Below are positions 52,839 to 62,210 of a stretch of 64,000 bases of DNA, piece by piece. The translations under genes were made by a program, and so were the position numbers. The notes beneath the pieces are model-generated. The model had not been told where the DNA came from and ran no database searches. It saw nothing but the letters and a program-made list of their open reading frames with translations. Origin of the DNA: Fusibacter paucivorans (lineage in GTDB: Bacteria; Bacillota; Clostridia; Peptostreptococcales; Acidaminobacteraceae); assembly GCF_018390735.1 (NCBI RefSeq), contig NZ_JAHBCL010000020.1, positions 1-64,000 of the forward strand, written 5' to 3'. Position 1 is the stretch's first letter; each line of letters starts with the position of its first letter.

Positions 52839-55800
52839 ACAAGCTCTTATGTGGTGTGATTAACAACCGACGTATTCTCATTTTTATTATCGCACTGTTG
52901 TTCATCTATGGCATTTATAATTTTGGCCTTATTCCAAGACAGGAATCTCCTGATGTCAGTGCACCGGTTGTCATTGTCACCTGTCAATACCCTGGTGCTT
53001 CACCAGATGAAGTAATGAGTCGTGTTACCAGTGTCATTGAAGATGAAATTAAAGAGATCCCAAGTATTGAAGAGTACAATTCAACGGCGATGGAAAACGC
53101 TTCGGTAACGGTTGTCTATTTCGAGTTCAATGCCAATATGGATGAAGGGATTGCCACGCTGCGTACAAAAATGGAAGATATTCAAGTGGATCTCCCAGAT
53201 GCCTGTGACAAGATTACCATAGACAGCGACCTCATGGAAACGGCGGGTATGCTCATTAGTATTTCTTCCGATGAATTCGATTATGATACCTTGGGTCAAT
53301 TTGGTGAAGAACTTCGAAATATACTTTCAAAAGTAGACGGTATTTCACGTGTTGACTTGGTTGGCAAACGTGACTACAATCTTAAAATTACTTTGAAACC
53401 TGAAGATATCAACCAATACAACATTTCATACAGTGACGTAATCAATTTGCTGAAAGCACAGAACATTGATATTCCGTCCGGCAAATTAGACGGAATGCTC
53501 AATAAGATCAGTGTGACCACAAAAGGCAGCTTTGAAGATGTTGATGAAGTGGGGAATGTCATCGTTGCCGTTAGTGAAGAAACAGGTGCTGTCGTAAGGC
53601 TGAAAGATATTGCGACAGTGGCACTTGCATTGGATGACGATGCTGTTATGTACAAGCAGAATGGCGATAATGCCATTATTCTGGCTGGTTATTTCAAGCA
53701 GGATTTAAATGTTGTAACCATTGGAGAAGAAGTGAAAGCGCTTATTGACGACTACCAGGCATCACTGCCGTCAGCTGTCAGTTTTGATGAGATCATGTTT
53801 CAGCCACAGGATGTTCACAACCGCGTCAGCAGCTTTATGATGAGTTTACTCCAAGGTATTTTATTTGTAATCGTCGTCGTCTTTATCGGGATGGGGCTTC
53901 GAAATGCGCTGGTGGTTTCCTTTGCCATTCCATTATCTGTGATTATAACATTTACATCGATGACACTATTCGATATTGATATTCATCAGATTTCAATTGC
54001 CGCGCTTATTATTTCATTGGGCATGCTGGTGGATAACGCCATCGTTGTTTCCGACGCTATCCAGGCACATATTGATAATGATGAACCCAAACTGGATGCA
54101 TGTATCAATGGGGTAAAAGAAGTTGCCATCCCCGTGTTAACGTCGACTTTGACGACAGTTGCCGTATTCACACCGCTCATGATGCTCGATTCCATTGCAG
54201 GCGAATTTGTAAAGAGTTTACCGATTATTGTCATGGTGGCATTATCGGCTTCCTATTTGGTTGCGATATTTGTCACACCGACACTTGGCTTTATCTTTTT
54301 TAGGAAGTCAAAAGAGAAGCAGTCAAAATTCCGTGTACGACATATCTTTGAAAACATTTTGAAGTATGCGCTTGGACACAAACTCGTGATTCTAGCTGTT
54401 GTCATTTTGGCCGTGACAGGCGGTGTCAGGCTGGCATCGACATTGGGACTACAGTTTTTCCCAGCGGCAGAATCAGATTTGGTTTATATCAACGTCACCA
54501 ATGATGTCAATACGTCAATTGAAGATACAGAAAAGCTCGTTGAGCACGTGGAGGCTGTTATTGCAGAGCAGCCGCTGGTGTTGTCATACAGTGCTGCCAT
54601 CGGTGAAGCGTTTCCAAAATTTTATTATACACTGCCGGTTAATGCGGCATCGACTGATTTTTCTCAGATCATTGTAAAACTGGATGCGACCAATAAAGCC
54701 TTTGTAAGTAATAAGGCCTTTGTTTCGATGCTTCAAAAGGAGATGGATAGCCGCATTTCAGGTGGCAAAGTCCTCGTTAAGGAATTGGAACAGGCAGAAC
54801 CAATTGGATCTCCTGTTAAGCTCAGAGTAACGGGGGACAGTATTGACGAACTGAGAAGCGTGAGCAATGAACTCGTTGAAATATTTAGCAGTATTCCCGG
54901 GACAACTAATGTTGAAAGTAATCTCAAAGACAAGTCTTATGGTTATTATGTTGAAGTAGATGATGTGAAAGCCGGTTATTACGGCTTGACAAAATACGAT
55001 ATTCAAAATGAAGTGAGTATTGCACTGAGAGGACGCGAAGCGACAGAACTCAGAATGGCAGATGACACATACAATATTATGGTAGACGGCGGCATCGAAA
55101 GTTTGGCCGAACTTGAAAATATATCAATCAAGTCGTCATTCACAGATAAAAAGATTCCGTTGAAAGAAGTGGCGACGGTTCGGCTAAAAGAGAAGAACAG
55201 TGTCATTAGAACCTATATGGGTGATGTTGAAATCCAAGTGACCTCTGATGTGCTCGATGGATACAGTTCCATCGATATTCAACATGCTATAGGAGATCGC
55301 ATTGCACAGTTGCACACTGAAAATGTTCATTATGTCTTTGATGGCGAAGAGCAGAGTATCAGCAAGAACTTCGGCAGTATTGGCGTGTCGGCAGTCTTTG
55401 CACTTTTCCTGATCTATTTAATATTGCTTTTGCAGTTTAGGTCGTTTCTCTATCCATTTATTATCTTTGCATCAATTCCACTGTCATCTATTGGTTCGAT
55501 TATAGGGCTTTACCTGTTTAATCAGCCGCTTTCTTTTACGGCACTATTTGGGATTGTGAGCCTTTTTGGCATCGTGGTTAATAATGCAATTGTCCTGCTG
55601 GACTTTATCAGTGCCGAAGTAAGAAGCGGCAGTGCGGTAGATGTCGCCGTCAAAGATGCAATGGCGAAGCGTTTTAGACCGATTATGCTTAGTTCTATTA
55701 CGACGATTATGGGACTTGTGCCACTGGTTGCGAGTAAATCGCCGCTGTTTATGCCGATGTCCATTGCTCTGATGAGTGGTCTGATTATTTCGACGTTATT

Positions 55801-55876
55801 AACATTGATTCTGATTCCAGTCATTTATGATACACTGTTTAATCGCAAAAGGAAAACAAAGGAAACTTTCAATTAA
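52835..55876 (+). CDS. RND superfamily efflux permease (AcrB/HAE-1 type)
   Basis: The 1013 residues have the duplicated 2x6-helix plan. Helix 4 region ISIAALIISLGMLVDNAIVVSDAI carries the proton-relay Asp, and FGIVSLFGIVVNNAIVLLDFI is its counterpart in the second half. The large outer loops hold porter-like subdomains (SPDEVMSRVTSVIEDEI). The start PRQESPDVSAPVVIVTCQYPGAS is typical of proton-driven drug exporters. It is coupled to the fusion protein and likely under the TetR regulator. Confidence 0.95.
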   Translation: MNKLLCGVINNRRILIFIIALLFIYGIYNFGLIPRQESPDVSAPVVIVTCQYPGASPDEVMSRVTSVIEDEIKEIPSIEEYNSTAMENASVTVVYFEFNANMDEGIATLRTKMEDIQVDLPDACDKITIDSDLMETAGMLISISSDEFDYDTLGQFGEELRNILSKVDGISRVDLVGKRDYNLKITLKPEDINQYNISYSDVINLLKAQNIDIPSGKLDGMLNKISVTTKGSFEDVDEVGNVIVAVSEETGAVVRLKDIATVALALDDDAVMYKQNGDNAIILAGYFKQDLNVVTIGEEVKALIDDYQASLPSAVSFDEIMFQPQDVHNRVSSFMMSLLQGILFVIVVVFIGMGLRNALVVSFAIPLSVIITFTSMTLFDIDIHQISIAALIISLGMLVDNAIVVSDAIQAHIDNDEPKLDACINGVKEVAIPVLTSTLTTVAVFTPLMMLDSIAGEFVKSLPIIVMVALSASYLVAIFVTPTLGFIFFRKSKEKQSKFRVRHIFENILKYALGHKLVILAVVILAVTGGVRLASTLGLQFFPAAESDLVYINVTNDVNTSIEDTEKLVEHVEAVIAEQPLVLSYSAAIGEAFPKFYYTLPVNAASTDFSQIIVKLDATNKAFVSNKAFVSMLQKEMDSRISGGKVLVKELEQAEPIGSPVKLRVTGDSIDELRSVSNELVEIFSSIPGTTNVESNLKDKSYGYYVEVDDVKAGYYGLTKYDIQNEVSIALRGREATELRMADDTYNIMVDGGIESLAELENISIKSSFTDKKIPLKEVATVRLKEKNSVIRTYMGDVEIQVTSDVLDGYSSIDIQHAIGDRIAQLHTENVHYVFDGEEQSISKNFGSIGVSAVFALFLIYLILLLQFRSFLYPFIIFASIPLSSIGSIIGLYLFNQPLSFTALFGIVSLFGIVVNNAIVLLDFISAEVRSGSAVDVAVKDAMAKRFRPIMLSSITTIMGLVPLVASKSPLFMPMSIALMSGLIISTLLTLILIPVIYDTLFNRKRKTKETFN

Positions 55877-55908
55877 ACGCTGACTATTCAGATGTGTGTT
55901 ATAGAGTA

Positions 55909-55995
55909 AAAAACCGCCCGCATAGAGATTTCCCGCAAATGACGCCAATGAAAACTGATGCATATGAGGGATCGATCAAAATGTCGGCGGTTTTT
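55909..55995. terminator. Possible bidirectional terminator between RND permease and LysR genes
   Basis: AAAAACCGCC (55909-55918) and GGCGGTTTTT (55986-55995) pair perfectly, but the loop is 67 bases long. Confidence 0.45.
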
Positions 55996-56055
55996 CAATC
56001 GTTTGACAATAACGCTGATAGCCGTGATACGATGGTCAACGAAAAAGCATGATGC

Positions 56056-57012
56056 TCAACTGCCGAGAATACCGGCGGCGCTTTGTTTTTCAATCATAAG
56101 CAAGGCCTCCTCGTAAAAAACATTGGCGGCTGGATTGTGACAGTCTGCATTTTGATAAAGACGTATTTCAATTTGCGCATTTGGTAGTGTAAGCGGTACG
56201 AACCGAACAGTATTGGGAGCATAGTAATGCAGGTACCTCGGCATAATGGTAATGCCCATTCCTGAAGCGATAAAGATCATCAAAGGTTCGAGTCTTTTTA
56301 CTTGGTGAGTGATTTGAGGATGAAACCCTTCTTCGACGCAGAGTTTAATAACGTGGTCATACCATTGTGGAAATTCTGAGCGTTCACGCATTATAAAAGC
56401 TGAGGTTTCAAGCTCGTGGATGCGAAGTGAAGTCTTGCTTGCCAGCGGATTTTCAGAACTCATGTAGACACCGATATCGGATCCGTAAATAAGTGCAGAA
56501 TTGATTCCATCGACTGCATTGAACCCAAAGGGAACTGCAAATACAATATCGAGTTTTTCTTCCTTGATACCTTCGATTAATTCGGGCAATGTTAAATGTT
56601 TTAAGTTAATGACGATCTGCGGGTAGCGCCGTTTAAAATGATTGAGGAGATCGGGCAGAAAGTTGATGACAGGACCTGCTAAGAAACCAATGTTAACGGT
56701 GCCGAGCGAGCCGGCATCTGCGGCTTTCATAACACTAATGGCCTCTTCGGTCTCTGCGAGCATTTTCGTAGCGATTTCATAGAAATGTTTGCCGGCACTT
56801 GTCAATTTTACCATGCGATTGGTGCGAATAAAGAGTTTCATTTGCAATCTTTCTTCCAACTGCATGATTTTTTGACTGACGGCAGATTGCGGAACGAAAA
56901 GCTGTTTTGCAGCCTTGCTGAAGCTTAACGTTTCAGCAACGGTAATAAAGTAACTGAGTTGGTTGATATTTAAATTGATGTTGGATAAATGAAAATACCG
57001 ATTGTTTCCCAT
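56056..57012 (-). CDS. LysR family transcriptional regulator
   Basis: The N-terminal helix-turn-helix is clear (LNINQLSYFITVAETLSFSKAAKQLFVPQSAVSQKIMQLEERL), followed by the two-lobed co-inducer domain (VNIGFLAGPVINFLPDLLNHFKRRYPQ; GMGITIMPRYL). GGAGG precedes the ATG at 57012. It lies downstream of and on the same strand as the DASS transporter and CocE genes, 291 bp away; it may regulate them, but LysR targets are usually divergent. The gap 57013-57303 holds only a small AGCGT/ACGCT hairpin (57242-57261). Confidence 0.92.
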   Translation of the reverse strand: MGNNRYFHLSNINLNINQLSYFITVAETLSFSKAAKQLFVPQSAVSQKIMQLEERLQMKLFIRTNRMVKLTSAGKHFYEIATKMLAETEEAISVMKAADAGSLGTVNIGFLAGPVINFLPDLLNHFKRRYPQIVINLKHLTLPELIEGIKEEKLDIVFAVPFGFNAVDGINSALIYGSDIGVYMSSENPLASKTSLRIHELETSAFIMRERSEFPQWYDHVIKLCVEEGFHPQITHQVKRLEPLMIFIASGMGITIMPRYLHYYAPNTVRFVPLTLPNAQIEIRLYQNADCHNPAANVFYEEALLMIEKQSAAGILGS

Positions 57013-57303
57013 GATGACCTCCAGGATTGCTGAAACTTAATGCACTCACATTATTTTATCGTAATATTCAGAGAAATGCCACGCTGTGAAAGGTGGTTGA
57101 TCTAATCGGTTTTTGATGTGGCATTTTTGGAAACAATGATCGCAATATAAAGCGAAGAACCCTTCAGCGATTCAAGACGAATGATGCTGTCGAGTTCTTT
57201 TGTTTAAGGTTATGTGATAAAGCATCACCATAGCGTCAGTAAGCGTGGGGCTGCTAACGCTGTGATTGAAATATAGCGCCATCGTTTAAAGAGGTGTGTC
57301 TGC

Positions 57304-58752
57304 TTAGAGCATGAGGCTTATGCCGAGCAGTGGATAGAGCAGATAACACACCACTGAGACGACGATGGGGCCGAGAAGCATCATCGCGGCACCTGGGCGT
57401 ATGGTCTCTGTAATATCCCAGTAACCGTACTGATAGGTGGTCTGATATGAAGCGCTGGATCCCAAGATCGTCGCAGGATGCGACAGGATCAATGCCGGCA
57501 TAAAGATGGCAACTGGATTATAGCCCAAAGACATGACTACTGGTGCAAAACTGGAGATCAGAATGATAGATACTGGTGCAGGCCCTGAAATGATGATATT
57601 GTTTAAAATACTCTTTAAAAAGGTGAAAAATAGAATTAGCCCTAAAATACTAAACTGATTGAGATAAGGACTTGTTGCAGAGATGAGTACATTTGTCAGT
57701 TTGCTCTGCGTCAATATCGATGACAATACTGGCGAAAATCCTAGGATAAAGAGAAGGAACCAAGGAACATTTTTTAGCATTTCTTTTCCTGAGACAATAC
57801 CAATGCCCGGCAAGAGGCAGATGGTTCCAAAAATGACACCAACATACCCCATTGGAAAGCCGAAAACCAAAAAGACAATCATCGTCAACATGATCAGTAA
57901 CCAGCGAATTTCTTTTCCCGTGATTGGGCCGAGCTCATTAAGCGATTGTTTAAAGACGGTGACATCAATGCCGTCAATGGTTTTAGGTACCTTAAAATAA
58001 CGGGTGTAAAGGACGACGATTATAGGAATAATCAGCAAAAGAGAGACCCACCCAACGGTTGCCCATTGCAAGTAGGAGACTGTTGCGGTGCCTTCTGTGG
58101 CCAATTCCAAATTTTGCAGTGCGACGAGATTTGGTCCTGAACCGTTGATAAGAGCAGCGCCGCCATACATGGCTGAGACCGGCAGTAAAATCATAATCGC
58201 CTTGCCAAGCTGCTTATTTCCCAAGTGTTCAATAACAGGTGCAAAGGTCGCTGCCAATAGGATGGCAGTGGCAATATTGGATACGACAGATGAGAGGACA
58301 GCACAAACGATAACGGCAACAAGTGCAATGGTACGAGGTTTACGCCCAAACTTCCATAGTAGGAAATAGGCAAAACGAGAGGTTAACTTCGTAGTGCTGG
58401 CCCCTAAAGCGACGATGCAGATACCGAGCATTGGCAAAAACTGTGATGAGCCAAAGAGCGTCGCCACTTCTTTATAACTCAACAGGCCGAGCAGAATTGC
58501 ACCGCCTGCCAAGACGAGACTGCTCGTCATCAGATCAACGTAGAGTGTAATCCACATATAGAGGACGAGTGCGGTCAGTGCCAGAGTTCTTGCAGCTGTA
58601 TCGGAGATCGAATCCAGCGGCAATAGCATAATGCCTGCAAACAGAAAGAATGAAATGATGAAATGGATGCGATTTTTACGTTTTCTAAAATCAAAACCAA
58701 CCGCAGAACCGTCAATATCAAATAACTGAAATTTTTGAACATCTTTACCCAT
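57304..58752 (-). CDS. DASS/SLC13 family carboxylate transporter
   Basis: About 11-12 membrane segments in 482 residues after a polar N terminus. Conserved sodium- and substrate-loop sites are seen twice: SNIATAILLAATFAPV with NGSGPNLVAL, and NNIIISGPAPVSIILI with SHPATILGSSASYQT. Members import di- or tricarboxylates or sulfate; the present one has diverged SNT motifs, so substrate is open. GGGGG precedes the ATG, 27 bp after the CocE gene, so both are co-transcribed. Confidence 0.88.
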   Translation of the reverse strand: MGKDVQKFQLFDIDGSAVGFDFRKRKNRIHFIISFFLFAGIMLLPLDSISDTAARTLALTALVLYMWITLYVDLMTSSLVLAGGAILLGLLSYKEVATLFGSSQFLPMLGICIVALGASTTKLTSRFAYFLLWKFGRKPRTIALVAVIVCAVLSSVVSNIATAILLAATFAPVIEHLGNKQLGKAIMILLPVSAMYGGAALINGSGPNLVALQNLELATEGTATVSYLQWATVGWVSLLLIIPIIVVLYTRYFKVPKTIDGIDVTVFKQSLNELGPITGKEIRWLLIMLTMIVFLVFGFPMGYVGVIFGTICLLPGIGIVSGKEMLKNVPWFLLFILGFSPVLSSILTQSKLTNVLISATSPYLNQFSILGLILFFTFLKSILNNIIISGPAPVSIILISSFAPVVMSLGYNPVAIFMPALILSHPATILGSSASYQTTYQYGYWDITETIRPGAAMMLLGPIVVSVVCYLLYPLLGISLML

Positions 58753-58779
58753 TTTTATTCCCCCTATAAAAATTTGTCG

Positions 58780-60528
58780 TTAAGATTGTTGTTCGTCTTT
58801 GATAAATGGCAATAGGATTGAAGATGGATAGGCTTTTCCGGTGTAAATGGTAACGTCGCCATTATAGATCGCTTGAGAACGCTCGCCATGCTGAAATGGA
58901 CCACAGCCTTTCGATGGATAACGATGAAAGGCACGTGTTGATTCGTCAATTGCGCCGCTGAACTCATAATCTTTGCCGCTGACGGTTAAGGCTAGCTGAT
59001 AATTTGGCGGGATCACAATAGAAGTGGGCCAAATTTCAATGGATAGCTCATAAATTTTACCGATTTCAAGCGGCTCGATAACATCATGCGTATGATAAGG
59101 ACGATACGGCAACGTTTTTTTCGGATCCAGTTTTCGATGTGACGCACGCAGCCAGCCTTGTGCAACGGGTGCATTCGCATCCATTGCCCCTCTGAAGGGC
59201 ACTTCTTTTCCCTCGGGGTCAAATAGGCGAAGCGTTAAAAAGAGATCGGCATCTTCGGTTAGCGAACTAATGTAAATTGTTGCTGCAACAGGCCCTGTTA
59301 TTTCAATGGTTTCTGAAACTTTAGGCATGTAAAATGTGACTTCATCCTCCAGTGGCTTATAGGCAATATGTTGATTAGCGAATGGTACAGTCGTTGTCAG
59401 GGTTCTTTCGACGGCATTGAGAAACATTGTCTGAAATGTTGTGTTCGGGAGCGGCCAAGCATCCGCAGTACGTTCTTTGAAAGCATTGCCGATAAGACGC
59501 GTTTGGAGTCTTACTCTTGGCTCGGTGTCCCAACCGTTTGAAAATCCTTTTAGGAAATGATCCAGAAAGCGCTTTTGAATATCGACGCCATAGTCAGTAT
59601 AAAAATGAGTCCAATGCTCATAACCATGAACTTCCAGCCAGCGATTATGATTGCCGCCTTCTGAAAACCCTTCAATATTGCCTCTCAAATGAAGGCCGGC
59701 GCCTCCCCAATTTGCCGTTGTCAGGACTGGGACCTTGATATTCTCCCAGTTTACGGTAATGCCGTCGTAGTACGCATCTTTAAGTGGGTGCGCTTTAATG
59801 TGCTCGACGAGGCCAATACGGTTTTTAGCAAGTGCTGTTTCGCTCATGGTGACCGCACCTGCAACGTTTTCGCCGGTATTTGGATTTTTACGGCCGCGGT
59901 CTCCATAGCCATATTGAATACCTTCTTGCTTTTTAAGCCAGCTATCCACAAAGGTGCAGCGAATGCCGCCGTGATAAAAGAGCTCACGATACCAGTCTGA
60001 TGTGCCTTCCCAAGGGACAATAGCCTTGAGATGCGGTGGGTTTAAGCCAGCGACAAGCCATTGATTCGCAGCGTAATAGGAAATGCCTAGCAGTCCAACG
60101 CCGCCATCACACCAGGATTGCGTACCGGCCCATTCAATGCATTCGTAATAATCCTTAATTTCCTCTTCGGACCAAGGGTACTGAATGCCTTCAGAACACC
60201 CGGAACCTCTTGAATCGATTCGCACGAGTGCATAACCATGCGGCACCCATTTTTCCGGATCGGCAGTTTCCCAATTCTGATAACGATTGGAACTGCCAGC
60301 CATAATTTCAGGGAAATCGGTTACCATACGCGTCCAAGGGCCTTCGTAGACTGTTTGAAAGCATTGGCCTTTGCCGTAGATTCCATATGTCATTAATGCG
60401 GGGTATTGACCTTCATCGATTGGCAAAAAAACGTCCGCTTTTAAGACAATGCCGTCACGCATTTCAATGGGGACATCGTAGTAAATTCTCATTGTGTCAG
60501 TGGTGGTGCGTTTTGTATCAAATGCCAT
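58780..60528 (-). CDS. CocE/NonD family alpha/beta hydrolase (peptidase S15-like)
   Basis: The 582 residues have the S15 start (EMRDGIVLKADVFLP), RIDSRGSGCSEG, the nucleophile elbow GLLGISYYAANQW, NWGGAGLHLRGNIEGF, the catalytic His region EVHGYEHWTHF, and a C-terminal jelly roll (about 390-582). Members cleave esters or acyl-amides. The preceding catalytic Asp of CocE (GWYD) is replaced by NWGG, as in one subgroup, so the acid residue is not located. AAGGAG favours the second Met (60528). With the DASS transporter it may release and export or import a carboxylate. Confidence 0.85.
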   Translation of the reverse strand: MAFDTKRTTTDTMRIYYDVPIEMRDGIVLKADVFLPIDEGQYPALMTYGIYGKGQCFQTVYEGPWTRMVTDFPEIMAGSSNRYQNWETADPEKWVPHGYALVRIDSRGSGCSEGIQYPWSEEEIKDYYECIEWAGTQSWCDGGVGLLGISYYAANQWLVAGLNPPHLKAIVPWEGTSDWYRELFYHGGIRCTFVDSWLKKQEGIQYGYGDRGRKNPNTGENVAGAVTMSETALAKNRIGLVEHIKAHPLKDAYYDGITVNWENIKVPVLTTANWGGAGLHLRGNIEGFSEGGNHNRWLEVHGYEHWTHFYTDYGVDIQKRFLDHFLKGFSNGWDTEPRVRLQTRLIGNAFKERTADAWPLPNTTFQTMFLNAVERTLTTTVPFANQHIAYKPLEDEVTFYMPKVSETIEITGPVAATIYISSLTEDADLFLTLRLFDPEGKEVPFRGAMDANAPVAQGWLRASHRKLDPKKTLPYRPYHTHDVIEPLEIGKIYELSIEIWPTSIVIPPNYQLALTVSGKDYEFSGAIDESTRAFHRYPSKGCGPFQHGERSQAIYNGDVTIYTGKAYPSSILLPFIKDEQQS

Positions 60529-60556
60529 CTTTTGCAGCTCCTTCATTATGGATTTG

Positions 60557-60570
60557 ACATTACGTAATGT
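60557..60570. promoter_or_regulatory. 14-bp palindrome upstream of the CocE gene
   Basis: ACATTACGTAATGT is a perfect palindrome about 30 bp ahead of the CocE ATG, placed to act as an operator. The binding protein is unknown; the LysR of this block is one candidate. Confidence 0.45.
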
Positions 60571-60621
60571 TCTAACAAAATCTTATAATGTCGCACGCTA
60601 TAAGTAAAATATGTAAATAGA

Positions 60622-60649
60622 TATAATGATTATCATAAAAATTGATAAT
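60622..60649. promoter_or_regulatory. Fur-box-like inverted repeat
   Basis: ATTATCA (60629-60635) and TGATAAT (60643-60649) are perfect 7-base arms; the 19 bases 60622-60640 agree with the classical Fur consensus at 14 positions. It lies about 95 bp ahead of the CocE start. Binding by Fur is only inferred. Confidence 0.35.
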
Positions 60650-60661
60650 GAATAACTTAAG

Positions 60662-60704
60662 AAAACACAAACCCGACATCAAACGATGCTGTGATTTGTG
60701 TTTT
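60662..60704. terminator. Possible terminator behind the chemoreceptor remnant
   Basis: AAAACACAAA and TTTGTGTTTT form a perfect 10-bp stem around 23 bases, followed by T-rich sequence on both strands. Confidence 0.5.
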
Positions 60705-60768
60705 TATGACTATTAGGATTGAATCAACACGAATTGCTTCTTCAATCAGTGCGGACCTAATTTATGCT

Positions 60769-61215
60769 TTATTGGAGACATACATTAAAATGATTAGCGT
60801 TGCTGACGAGATCTGTTGCATTAACAATACGTCTGGATTCATCTGCAATATCACTTATTTGCTGAACGGCGCTTTGAACTTCTTTTGCCGATTCGTTATT
60901 GGCAATGGCGATTTCACCAATGGCTTTTGTGAGGATTTGAATGGCCTCTGAGGCTTGCTGTGCAGCTTCATCGATATTGGCGGTCGTCTTAGAAATTTCC
61001 ATGGCGCTGCTGTTGAAGCGATCGCCGAAATCGACCATACTGTCATAATCAGTCATAACTTCTTGATCCACAAAAGCATAGATATTTTCTGAGGCTGAAC
61101 GAAGGTGATCCACTGAGCCCGTGATTGTTCCGGTAAGCTGTTGAATGGCATTGACGGCGACACCTCCGGCACTCTTTGAAACATCAATGGCTGTTATGGT
61201 AAGTTTAGGAAATGG
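60769..61215 (-). pseudogene. Remnant of a methyl-accepting chemotaxis protein
   Basis: The minus-strand frame open from 61215 to 60769 encodes about 148 residues of MCP-like helix: DVSKSAGGVAVNAIQQLTG at the start, SSAMEISKTTANIDEAAQQA, and ESAKEVQSAVQQISDIADES near the end. It lacks a sensor, membrane segments and the conserved signalling tip (ERNLLALNA-like). The only Met is internal at 61113 and has no ribosome binding site. An in-frame stop precedes it. This is the decayed piece of a receptor gene. Confidence 0.6.
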
Positions 61216-61359
61216 TCAATGCAATATGTTACAAAAACGCAAAAAATATGGCGTGGTCATGAGGGCGGTCGATGGATGAGAAGTAATGTGAGCACTCTAA
61301 TAGATGATGTGAATAATAGATAGAGAGATAGGCGGCAGTTGCTGATCAAAACAGTTTGC

Positions 61360-61396
61360 AAAAAAATAAAAAATCATATAACAATGTTATATGATT
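61360..61396 (-). terminator. Terminator of rpmB
   Basis: AATCATATAAC and GTTATATGATT pair (11 bp, three-base loop); on the minus strand the stem is followed by a T-rich run (plus 61360-61372). Confidence 0.7.
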
Positions 61397-61424
61397 TATA
61401 TGCGTTCGCTTAATGAAGTTGACA

Positions 61425-61616
61425 TTAAATTGCTCTTTCAACTTTGCCAGATCTTAAGCATCTGCTGCAAACCTTAATACGTTTCGTCGAACCGTTGACG
61501 GAAGCTTTGACACTTCTAAGGTTTGGTGACCATGATCTTCTATTGTGGTTATTTGCATGGCTGACTGTGTTACCAGACATTTTTCCTTTACCGCATACAT
61601 CACATACTTTTGCCAT
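61425..61616 (-). CDS. rpmB: 50S ribosomal protein L28, zinc type
   Basis: The 63 residues start [15 protein letters not shown] and end [16 protein letters not shown]: two CxxC pairs make this the zinc-binding form. AAGGAGG precedes the ATG and a good sigma-A promoter lies at 61662-61690. It is divergent from asp23-fakA, the common Gram-positive layout. Confidence 0.96.
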   Translation of the reverse strand: MAKVCDVCGKGKMSGNTVSHANNHNRRSWSPNLRSVKASVNGSTKRIKVCSRCLRSGKVERAI

Positions 61617-61661
61617 TTATGACACCTCCTTCGAGTGATTAACTCTTAACATAACAAACTA

Positions 61662-61690
61662 ATTTTATCAGAGAAGATACGGTTTTTCAA
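61662..61690 (-). promoter_or_regulatory. Sigma-A promoter of rpmB
   Basis: On the minus strand TTGAAA (plus 61685-61690), 17 bp, TAAAAT (plus 61662-61667). Confidence 0.7.
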
Positions 61691-61699
61691 GTGGAAAAT

Positions 61700-61720
61700 A
61701 GCCAAATGAATGGCTTTTTT
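61700..61720 (+). terminator. Small hairpin with T run between rpmB and asp23
   Basis: AGCCA-AATGAA-TGGCT is followed by a T run ending at 61720 on the plus strand. No plus-strand gene ends here, so it is either residual or guards asp23 from read-through. Confidence 0.35.
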
Positions 61721-61750
61721 ATTACAAACGCTTAATAAAATGGGTTTAAC

Positions 61751-61779
61751 TTGCTAAAAACAGGGGTTTACTATAAAAT
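61751..61779 (+). promoter_or_regulatory. Sigma-A promoter of asp23-fakA
   Basis: TTGCTA (61751-61756), 17 bp, TAAAAT (61774-61779); asp23 begins 57 bp later. Confidence 0.6.
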
Positions 61780-61836
61780 TAGAGTAAAATGATTTTTATG
61801 AATCGTTATCAGCTCTGATTATTTGAGGAGGCGTTT

Positions 61837-62193
61837 ATGTCAATAAAGATAATGAATGAAATTGGCGAAATCAACATTGAACACGATGTGCTCGCAACGA
61901 TTGCGGCAATGGCGGCGATGGAGTGCTATGGACTCGTTGGATTAACTTATAAATCTGCGCGCAACGGCATTGCAAAGATGCTGAAAGGCGAGCATATGTC
62001 GAAAGGCGTGGAAATTCGTCCTGTGGAAGAAGGCGTGGAAATTGATCTCTTTGTCATCATTCAGTATGGTACGAAGATATCAGTGGTGGCTGAGAACATC
62101 ATTGAAAAAGTGAAGTATCAAGTTGAAACCCAGACTGGAATCGATGTCAAAGAGGTGAACCTCAATATTGAAGGCGTTCGCGTTCAGGAATAA
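61837..62193 (+). CDS. Asp23/Gls24 family envelope stress protein
   Basis: The 118 residues follow the family: GEINIEHDVLATIAAMAAMECYGLVGL, then VEIRPVEEGVEIDLFVIIQYG and VNLNIEGVRVQ. Members lie at the membrane surface and support envelope homeostasis. GGAGG precedes the ATG. The next gene begins 17 bases on. Confidence 0.93.
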   Translation: MSIKIMNEIGEINIEHDVLATIAAMAAMECYGLVGLTYKSARNGIAKMLKGEHMSKGVEIRPVEEGVEIDLFVIIQYGTKISVVAENIIEKVKYQVETQTGIDVKEVNLNIEGVRVQE

Positions 62194-62210
62194 CAGGAGG
62201 AAATTGAAAC

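Noticed and set aside
51741-55876. Tripartite drug pump with an outer-membrane channel
   Set aside because: No TolC-like gene is present and other genes indicate a single-membrane Gram-positive type.
60769-61113. Functional small chemotaxis protein
   Set aside because: No ribosome binding site at the internal Met, homology continues upstream to a stop, and the signalling tip is absent.
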